This document shows, one piece after another, positions 1 to 4,978 of a stretch of 7,711 bases of DNA. This stretch comes from Chloroflexota bacterium (GTDB lineage: Bacteria; Chloroflexota; Limnocylindria; Limnocylindrales; CSP1-4): the NCBI GenBank assembly GCA_021777365.1, contig JAJYDP010000199.1:1-7711 (forward strand), read 5' to 3'. The notes under the pieces are model-generated. The model had not been told where the DNA came from. It ran no database searches and worked only from the letters and a program-made list of their open reading frames with translations. The first letter of the stretch is position 1. Each line of letters starts with the position of its first letter. The position numbers and the translations under genes are program-made.

Positions 1-860
1 CCATGTCGGGCACCAACACGATCTGCGTCGCGACCGTGCTGATCGAGATGGGCATGGTGCCGGTACGCGAGCCGGTGACGGAGTTCCTGCTGGAGTCGCC
101 GGCCGGGCTGGTCGGCATCCGGGCGGAGGTGGTGGGCGGCAAGGCCCGGCGCGTCACGTTCGAGAACGTGCCCTCGTTCGTGTTCGCGCTCGACGCGGAC
201 GTCGAGGTTCCCCAGCTCGGAACCGTGAAGGTGGACGTGGCGTACGGGGGCATGATCTACGCGATCGCGGACGCGGCGGCGCTCGGCCTGCGGCTGGCAC
301 CGGACGAGGCGCGCGACCTGGTCCGGGTGGGCGAGATGATCAAGGCCGCCACCCGCGAGCAGGTCCCCTGCTCGCACCCGGACAACCCCGGGATCGTGGG
401 GCCCACCATCGCGCTGCTCTCCGGACCGGCCAGCGGCCCGCACGCTGACCTGCGGAACACGGTGGTGGTGTCGACCGGCGAGCTCGACTGGAACCGGCCG
501 GCGACGTGGACGGGCGCGCTGGACCGCTCTCCCTGCGGGACCGGCACCTGCGCGAAGATGGCCACGCTGCACGCTCGCGGTCGGCTGGGCCTGGGCCGGG
601 ACTTCCGCCACGAGGGGATCCTGGGGACCGTCTTCACCGGCCGGCTGATCCGGGAGACCACGGTGGGCGGCAGGCCGGCCGTGGTCCCGACCATCGGGGG
701 CACGGCCTGGATCACCGGCTTCGCCACCTACGTCCTGGATCCCGAGGACCCGTTCCCGGAGGGCTTCACGGTGGGCGACATCTGGGGCGCCGGGACCGCG
801 GGTCCGCTGCCGGACCAGCCGCGCGGGCCGGGCCGGGGCGCCGGGGCGGCCGGAGCCTGA
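1..860 (+). CDS. Proline racemase / hydroxyproline 2-epimerase family protein, 3' part
   Basis: This family (PF05544) racemizes or epimerizes proline or hydroxyproline at C2, or dehydrates trans-3-hydroxyproline, in the cytosol. The frame is already open at the left edge. The first visible residues, MSGTNTICVATVL, match the conserved first active-site segment, so roughly 80-90 N-terminal residues lie upstream and the ATG at 3-5 is internal. In that segment the usual catalytic Cys (MCGHG in classical members) is Ser, at codon 6-8. The second active-site segment DRSPCGTGTCAK keeps its Cys (codon 534-536, fragment residue 178). A Ser/Cys pair is known in some 4-hydroxyproline epimerases, whereas the dehydratases are Cys/Thr. 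The last 25 or so residues are a Gly/Pro/Ala-rich tail. The next gene starts 6 nt after the TGA, suggesting one operon. The family call is firm; the exact substrate is not. Confidence 0.93.
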   Translation, partial: MSGTNTICVATVLIEMGMVPVREPVTEFLLESPAGLVGIRAEVVGGKARRVTFENVPSFVFALDADVEVPQLGTVKVDVAYGGMIYAIADAAALGLRLAPDEARDLVRVGEMIKAATREQVPCSHPDNPGIVGPTIALLSGPASGPHADLRNTVVVSTGELDWNRPATWTGALDRSPCGTGTCAKMATLHARGRLGLGRDFRHEGILGTVFTGRLIRETTVGGRPAVVPTIGGTAWITGFATYVLDPEDPFPEGFTVGDIWGAGTAGPLPDQPRGPGRGAGAAGA

Positions 861-866
861 CGCGCC

Positions 867-1853
867 GTGCTGGTCATCCCGGCCCAGCGGCTCCGCGAGC
901 TCGTCCCGGTTCGCGCGGCCATCGACGCGGTGCGCGAGGGATTCATCGCCGGCTCCTCGGGCGACATCGAGCAGCCGGCGCGGCTGGCCCTTGAGGATGG
1001 ACGCGCCCTGGCGATGCTCGCCGCGGACCGCCGTGGCGTCGGCACGGTCCTGAAGGCGGTCACGGTCCGGCACGGGAACGCCGAGCGCGGCCTGCCGGTG
1101 GTGCAGGCGGTGGTGGTCTGGTTCGACGGGGAGACGGGGACGCCGGAGGCGATAATCGACGGCACCACGCTCACGGCGCTCCGCACCGGCGCGGCGTCGG
1201 GGGTGGCCACCGACCTGCTCGCCTCGCCCGACGCCAGAGTGCTGGCGATGATCGGTGCCGGTGGGCAGGCGCCCGACCAGATCCGGGCGGTGTGCGCGGT
1301 CCGGCCGATCCGCGAGGTGCGCGTCGCCTCGAGGAACCGCGCCCACGCCACCGCGCTCGCGGGCCGGCTGGCCGGGGAGCTGGAACGCGTGCGTGTCATC
1401 GCCACGAGCGTGGCCGGCGCGATCCGCGGCGCGGACGTGGTGTGCACCGCGACCACCGCCACGGAGCCGCTCTTCGCGGCCCGGGATCTCGCCCCGGCCG
1501 TGCACGTCAACGCGGTCGGGGCCTACACCGAGGCGATGTGCGAGCTGCCGGCCGAGCTGCTCGCCGAAGCCTCCGTGATCGCCGTGGACCGGGTCGACGC
1601 GGCGCTGGTCGAGGCCGGCGACCTGATCCGGGCGATCCGCCGGGGCCTCCTGCGACCCGACCGACTGGTCGAGATCGGCACGCTCCTGGCCAGACCGACC
1701 GCGCCGCCGGGTGGGCGCACCGTCTTCAAGTCGGTGGGCGTGGCGGCCCAGGACTGGGCCCTGGCCCGGATCGCGGTCGAGCGAGCCCGGGCGCTGGAGG
1801 CCGGTGGGCGATCAGGAGAGCAGGGCGATCAACTCTCCGGCCAGCCCGAGTGA
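867..1853 (+). CDS. Ornithine cyclodeaminase / mu-crystallin family protein, probable imine (pyrroline-2-carboxylate) reductase
   Basis: The 328-residue length is normal for this NAD(P)-binding family. The GTG start at 867 is 6 nt after the racemase-family stop, with GGAG at 852-855 as a distant ribosome site. Visible family landmarks are Lys63 (GTVLKAVT), Arg106 in LRTGAASG, a Rossmann loop IGAGGQ at 129-134, HVNAVGAYTEAM at 213-224 and TVFKSVGVAAQDWA at 285-298. True ornithine cyclodeaminase carries a catalytic Asp in the segment aligned with NAVGAYTEAM. I see none here, so ring closure of ornithine is unlikely and a dehydrogenase/reductase role is favoured. Some family members reduce delta-1-pyrroline-2-carboxylate to L-proline, which would suit a partner of the upstream proline racemase-family enzyme. 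Alanine dehydrogenase-like activity is the main alternative. The last 14 codons overlap the minus-strand gene and look like a non-conserved tail. Confidence 0.9.
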   Translation: MLVIPAQRLRELVPVRAAIDAVREGFIAGSSGDIEQPARLALEDGRALAMLAADRRGVGTVLKAVTVRHGNAERGLPVVQAVVVWFDGETGTPEAIIDGTTLTALRTGAASGVATDLLASPDARVLAMIGAGGQAPDQIRAVCAVRPIREVRVASRNRAHATALAGRLAGELERVRVIATSVAGAIRGADVVCTATTATEPLFAARDLAPAVHVNAVGAYTEAMCELPAELLAEASVIAVDRVDAALVEAGDLIRAIRRGLLRPDRLVEIGTLLARPTAPPGGRTVFKSVGVAAQDWALARIAVERARALEAGGRSGEQGDQLSGQPE

Positions 1854-2747
1854 CTCGGGCGTCATGAGCGTCGGGTTCCGGAAGATGAAGCCCATGAAGC
1901 CGGCGTCCATGTAGGGCCGCAGGCCGTCTGCCGCCTGCGCCGGAGTCATGGCCAACGAGGCCGCCCGGCGGGCCGGGGCCAGGCGATCCAGCGTGGCCTG
2001 CGCCTCCCGTTCGTCGCTCACCAGCACGAACGGCGCCATGACCGTGCGGAGGATCGTGGAGGGATCGCGGCCCTCGGCCTCGCAGTGCCGCTCGAGCACC
2101 TCGGTCTTGTGGCGGAGCTCGTCGAGCGTGCCGAACCAGTTCGTCATGTCGGCGTACCGGGCGGCCAGGCGCAGGGTCCTCCGCTCGCCGCCCCCGCCGA
2201 CCAGGATCTTCGGGCCGCCGGCCTGGATCGGGCGCGGGCTGTTGAGCGCCTCCTCGATCCGGTAGTGCGGGCCCTCGAAGCTCGGTCGCTCCTGGGTGAA
2301 CATCAGCCGGCAGATCGCCAGGGTCTCGTCGAGGCGATCCATCCGCGCGTGGATCGGCGGAAACTCGAAGCCGTACCCGCGGTGCTCGGACTCGTTCCAG
2401 CCGGCGCCGATCCCGAGCACCGCCCTCCCGCCCGAGATGATGTCGAGCGTGGTCACCATCTTGGCCAGCAGCGCGGGGTTGCGGTACGTCACGCCGGTCA
2501 CCATCGTGCCGAGCCGCACCCGGTGGGTGCGCGCGGCGATGGCGCCGAGCGTCGTGTACGCCTCGAGCATCGGCTCTTCCTCGGCCCCTACGTTCCTTAT
2601 CTGATAGAAGTGATCCATCACGGTGACCATGTCGAACCCTGCCGACTCGGCCGCCTGCACGAGCTCGACCAGCCGGTCGAACAGCCGCTCCCCCGGGACG
2701 TCAGGGTACGTGAAGCTGGGCATGTGGTAGCCGAAGAAAGGACGCAT
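1812..2747 (-). CDS. LLM-class (luciferase-like) oxidoreductase, probably F420-dependent
   Basis: This is a 311-residue TIM-barrel flavin/F420 enzyme of the luciferase-like superfamily. It resembles the F420-dependent subgroup that carries the GIGAGWNE.EHRGYG signature. Visible features: the start MRPFFGYHMPSF, VTVMDHF at 41-47, GTMVTGVTYRNPALLAKMVTTLD at 80-102, SGGRAVLGIGAGWNESEHRGYG at 105-126, and PKILVGGGGERRTLRLAARYAD at 179-200, the usual cofactor-phosphate region. I chose the ATG at 2745-2747 because AGGAGGT lies 9 nt upstream and the protein begins in the family pattern there. An upstream in-frame ATG at 2817-2819 would add 24 low-complexity residues and has no such support. Superfamily members transfer hydride to or from small organic substrates; this substrate is unknown. 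The 3' end overlaps the convergent gene by 42 bp. FMN use cannot be excluded. Confidence 0.92.
   Translation of the reverse strand: MRPFFGYHMPSFTYPDVPGERLFDRLVELVQAAESAGFDMVTVMDHFYQIRNVGAEEEPMLEAYTTLGAIAARTHRVRLGTMVTGVTYRNPALLAKMVTTLDIISGGRAVLGIGAGWNESEHRGYGFEFPPIHARMDRLDETLAICRLMFTQERPSFEGPHYRIEEALNSPRPIQAGGPKILVGGGGERRTLRLAARYADMTNWFGTLDELRHKTEVLERHCEAEGRDPSTILRTVMAPFVLVSDEREAQATLDRLAPARRAASLAMTPAQAADGLRPYMDAGFMGFIFRNPTLMTPESLGLAGELIALLS
1844..1860. terminator. Perfect GC hairpin with the TGA stop codon as its loop; candidate bidirectional terminator
   Basis: GCCCGAG (1844-1850), TGA (1851-1853) and CTCGGGC (1854-1860) form a perfect 7-bp stem with a 3-nt loop, and the loop is the stop codon of the plus-strand gene. 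It lies at the junction of two convergent genes, where a shared terminator is expected. No T-tract follows on either strand, so it is not a classical intrinsic terminator. It could still pause polymerase or protect a 3' end. On the minus strand it lies inside the coding sequence of the oxidoreductase, about 30 nt before its stop. Confidence 0.4.
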
Positions 2748-2756
2748 GCCTGGCGG

Positions 2757-2763
2757 ACCTCCT
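2757..2763 (-). promoter_or_regulatory. Strong Shine-Dalgarno AGGAGGT for the luciferase-like oxidoreductase
   Basis: Read on the minus strand, AGGAGGT stands 9 nt before the ATG at 2747. It is the only near-perfect ribosome binding site in the window, and it decides the start against the longer in-frame ATG at 2819. Confidence 0.85.
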
Positions 2764-2850
2764 GCGCACTGTGACGGCCGCGCGGCCACCGGAGGGGGGT
2801 GCGGCGGCGATCGGCGCACGTGCCGGCATGGGGCGGATCCGCGCCCCCGG

Positions 2851-2856
2851 ACGATA
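2851..2856 (-). promoter_or_regulatory. Possible -10 element TATCGT upstream of the luciferase-like oxidoreductase
   Basis: On the minus strand TATCGT fits TAnnnT and is one of few A/T-containing hexamers in the 185-bp gap between the small membrane protein gene and the oxidoreductase. It would give a leader of about 97 nt. No -35 box sits at the proper distance: TTGCCG is only 11 nt upstream. The support is weak. I see nothing else of note in 2764-2932. Confidence 0.22.
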
Positions 2857-2932
2857 CCTCAGCCGGCCGGCAACCTCCGTCGCCGGAGCGGCGGCCAAAG
2901 ATCGGCGGCGCCGCGGGCTGCCCGGCCTGGGA

Positions 2933-3121
2933 TCAGCGGAGCCAGGCCCAGGCGAGGAGCGCGAGCACCACGATCCCCCCGACCACGAGCACGCGCGGGT
3001 CGGCGGGCACCAGCGTGCCGAGCTGCCCGGCGGCGCCGGCGATGGCGTCGACGATCCGCCCGACCGTGTTCGCGAAGAGCCCGCCCACCCCGGAACCGAC
3101 GCTGTCGAGCAACCCTCCCAC
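2933..3121 (-). CDS. Small single-pass membrane protein, 62 residues, unknown function
   Basis: I do not recognise a family. The GTG at 3119-3121 opens a 62-codon frame ending at TGA (2933-2935). Nearly every codon ends in G or C, with GGT the one clear exception in the portion I read through. The protein has a Gly/Ala-rich N-terminal half of amphipathic character (LLDSVGSGVGGLFANTVGRI), a short PADPR linker at 39-43, and one strongly hydrophobic segment at 44-61 ending in AWAWLR at the C-terminus. That is the layout of a C-tail-anchored or single-span membrane protein with no cleavable signal. A purine-rich GGGGGCGG stands just upstream of the GTG, and a TAGGCT hexamer lies 42-48 nt upstream as a possible -10. 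The frame is closed by a stop at 3167-3169, so GTG is the only usual start. It could be a chance ORF in GC-rich DNA, but the hydropathy and codon bias argue for a real gene. Confidence 0.6.
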   Translation of the reverse strand: MGGLLDSVGSGVGGLFANTVGRIVDAIAGAAGQLGTLVPADPRVLVVGGIVVLALLAWAWLR

Positions 3122-3163
3122 GTTCCGCCCCCGACCGCCCGCGACCCATGCCGCGTTCGACGC

Positions 3164-3169
3164 AGCCTA
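3164..3169 (-). promoter_or_regulatory. Candidate -10 element TAGGCT for the small membrane protein gene
   Basis: On the minus strand TAGGCT differs by one base from the TAGACT seen before two plus-strand genes. A start point 6-7 nt downstream would give a leader of about 36 nt carrying the GGGGGCGG ribosome site before the GTG at 3121. No convincing -35 box is visible: TCGCCG at 17-bp spacing is poor. Confidence 0.35.
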
Positions 3170-3189
3170 CCCCACGCCGGCCGGCGCGG

Positions 3190-3219
3190 CGAGTGCCATA
3201 CCCACGAGTGCCGTACCGG
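3190..3219. repeat. Two-copy 15-bp tandem repeat (cgagtgccRtaccSR type)
   Basis: 3190-3204 and 3205-3219 are adjacent near-copies: the core GAGTGCCATACC (3191-3202) recurs as GAGTGCCGTACC (3206-3217) with one mismatch. It lies in the spacer between divergently transcribed genes, where a protein-binding direct repeat would be plausible. With only two short copies in GC-rich DNA, chance is also possible. Confidence 0.4.
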
Positions 3220-3376
3220 CGAGCGTCGTCATCCCTCGACGCGCGGCGGCAGCTGCACGATCGTCTCCGCCCGCGGCACGATGTCTACGTCGTGGGCGGC
3301 CGCCCCGAGGTCCGCGGCACGGTGGTGCGTGACCGAGACCTGCCGCTGGCCGCCGGCCGCCGGGTCGTCGCCTCGG

Positions 3377-3382
3377 TAGACT
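3377..3382 (+). promoter_or_regulatory. Candidate -10 element TAGACT giving a leaderless decarboxylase transcript
   Basis: TAGACT (TAnnnT pattern) is followed by exactly 6 nt and then the ATG at 3389, so a start point at normal distance would fall on the A of the ATG. No ribosome binding site precedes this ATG, which agrees with leaderless translation. No recognisable -35 box lies 16-19 nt upstream. The same hexamer at the same distance precedes the hydrolase gene at 4979, which strengthens the call. Confidence 0.55.
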
Positions 3383-3388
3383 CTGCCA

Positions 3389-4969
3389 ATGACTCCGACC
3401 GTTCCCGATCCCTCCCCGCCATCGCTGGACGACGAGGCGCTCCGCGCGGCCTTTGGGTCGCTCGACCTTGCCCAGTCATCGGGGCACGGCGACATGGACC
3501 CCGAGACGTTCCGCCGGTCGGCCCACGCGGTGGCCGACCTGATGGCCGACTACCTGGCGCACGTCGAGCATTTCCCGATCCTGCCGAACGTCGAGCCCGG
3601 CGAGCTGCGTTCGCGCTTCCCCGCCGCTCCACCCGAGCGGCCGGAGCCGCTGGGCGACGTCCTGGCCGATTACCGGGCGCTGGTCGAGCCGAACATCACG
3701 CACTGGCAGCACCCCGCGTTCTTCGCCTACTTCGCCAGCAGCGGGTCCGCGCCGGGCATCCTCGGCGAGATGCTCATGGCGACGCTGGTGGGGAACGCCA
3801 TGCTCTGGCGGACCTCGCCGGTCGCGACCGAGCTCGAGGAAGTCACCATCGGATGGTTGAGGCAGGGGCTCGGGCTGCCCGACGCGTTCGACGGCTTCTT
3901 CACTGATACCGCCTCGACCAGCAGCCTCATCGGCCTCGCCGGCGCGCGCCAGGCCGTGGCCGGCACCGATGCCTCGGCCGACGGCCTGGCCGGCCAGCCC
4001 GCCCTGCGCATCTACGCTTCGGCCGAGGCACACAGCTCCATCGAGAAGGCGGCCATGACGCTCGGCATCGGGCGCGCCGGGACCCGCCGGATCCCCGTCG
4101 ACGGCGCCTACCGCATGGACCCGGCGGGGCTGGAGGCGGCCATCCGCGAGGACCGCGCCGCGGGGCACGTCCCCTGCGCGGTGGTGGCGACCATCGGCAC
4201 CACCGGCCCCACGTCGATCGACCCGACGCCGGCCGTCGCGGAGATCGCCGAGCGAGAGGGCCTGTGGCTGCACGTTGACGCGGCCTACGCCGGCGCGACC
4301 GCGCTGCTCCCCGAACGCCGCTGGCCCTTCGCCGGATGGGAGCGCGCGGATTCGATCGTGGTGAACCCGCACAAGTGGCTCTTCACGCCGCTGGACGCGT
4401 CGCTGTTCCTGACGCGCCGGCCCGAGGTCGTGCGTGCCGCGTTCAGCCTGGTGCCGGAGTACCTGCGGACGCTCGACCGGGAGCGCGCGGTGCACGACTT
4501 CAACGAGTACACCCCGCAGCTGGGGCGGCGCTTCCGCGCCCTGAAGATGTGGATGCTGCTCCGCTACTTCGGGCTGGAGGGGATGCGAACCCGGCTCCGC
4601 GAGCATCTCGACCTGGCGCAGCGGTTCACCCGCTGGGTGGATGACGAACCGGACGCGGAGCGTCTCGCGCCCGTCCCGTTCTCCACCGTGTGCTTTCGCT
4701 GGCGGCCGCGCCGGTTCGCGGGCCGGGAAGACGAACCCGAGGTGCGCGCCGCGCTCGATCGGCTGAACACCGCGCTGCTCGAGGCCGTCAACCGCGAGGG
4801 GCTCGTCTTCCTCTCGCACACGCGGCTGCTCGACCGGATGACGCTGCGGCTGGCGATCGGGAGCGTGCGCACCGAGGCCCGCCACGTCGCGCTGGCGTGG
4901 GAGCGGATCCGGGAGCACGCCGCGCGGCTCGACGGGGAGGGCACGGCGCCGATTCCGGTCCCGCAATAG
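3389..4969 (+). CDS. Group II PLP-dependent amino acid decarboxylase, aromatic-L-amino-acid decarboxylase-like
   Basis: This is a fold-type I PLP enzyme that removes the alpha-carboxyl of an amino acid to give an amine, in the cytosol. Domain landmarks are MDPETFRRSAHAVADLMADYL (36-56), the substrate-side segment THWQHPAFFAYFASS (about 109-123), His215 in SAEAHSS (stacks on PLP), Asp297 in HVDAAYAG (pairs with the pyridine N), and Lys329 in NPHKWLFTPLD (Schiff base). LGRRFRALKMWMLLRYFG follows the mobile loop. Tyr358 in VPEYLRT aligns with the loop Tyr that decarboxylases keep and aldehyde synthases change to Phe, so plain decarboxylation is expected. It resembles Trp/Tyr/DOPA decarboxylases, but bacterial relatives vary in substrate. 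The start rests on the leaderless promoter. An internal ATG at 3494 (residue 36) would remove a non-conserved N-terminus with weaker codon bias and give 491 residues, nearer the family norm. Confidence 0.92.
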   Translation: MTPTVPDPSPPSLDDEALRAAFGSLDLAQSSGHGDMDPETFRRSAHAVADLMADYLAHVEHFPILPNVEPGELRSRFPAAPPERPEPLGDVLADYRALVEPNITHWQHPAFFAYFASSGSAPGILGEMLMATLVGNAMLWRTSPVATELEEVTIGWLRQGLGLPDAFDGFFTDTASTSSLIGLAGARQAVAGTDASADGLAGQPALRIYASAEAHSSIEKAAMTLGIGRAGTRRIPVDGAYRMDPAGLEAAIREDRAAGHVPCAVVATIGTTGPTSIDPTPAVAEIAEREGLWLHVDAAYAGATALLPERRWPFAGWERADSIVVNPHKWLFTPLDASLFLTRRPEVVRAAFSLVPEYLRTLDRERAVHDFNEYTPQLGRRFRALKMWMLLRYFGLEGMRTRLREHLDLAQRFTRWVDDEPDAERLAPVPFSTVCFRWRPRRFAGREDEPEVRAALDRLNTALLEAVNREGLVFLSHTRLLDRMTLRLAIGSVRTEARHVALAWERIREHAARLDGEGTAPIPVPQ

Positions 4970-4972
4970 ACT
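4967..4972 (+). promoter_or_regulatory. Candidate -10 element TAGACT overlapping a stop codon; leaderless hydrolase transcript
   Basis: The TAG stop codon of the decarboxylase (4967-4969) is also the first half of TAGACT. Six nt later comes the GTG start at 4979, the same geometry as at 3377-3391. No Shine-Dalgarno stands before the GTG. The hydrolase may therefore have its own leaderless transcript as well as read-through from the decarboxylase. There is no clear -35 box. Confidence 0.48.
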
Positions 4973-4978
4973 CGGCGC

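Noticed and set aside
2748..2819. Longer form of the luciferase-like protein starting at 2819
   Set aside because: The added 24 residues are Pro/Arg/Ala-rich, and AGGAGGT stands 9 nt before the internal ATG at 2747.
2859..3149. Second minus-strand frame (96 codons) over the small membrane protein gene
   Set aside because: Its Arg-rich repetitive composition has no hydrophobic segment or family look. The 2933-3121 frame has better codon bias and a coherent membrane span.
2746..3906. Long plus-strand open frame (386 codons) across the spacer and the decarboxylase start
   Set aside because: Its product is an Arg/Pro/Gly-rich low-complexity sequence with no family pattern. It runs through the oxidoreductase ribosome site, the small gene and the decarboxylase in another frame, and is typical of chance open frames in GC-rich DNA.
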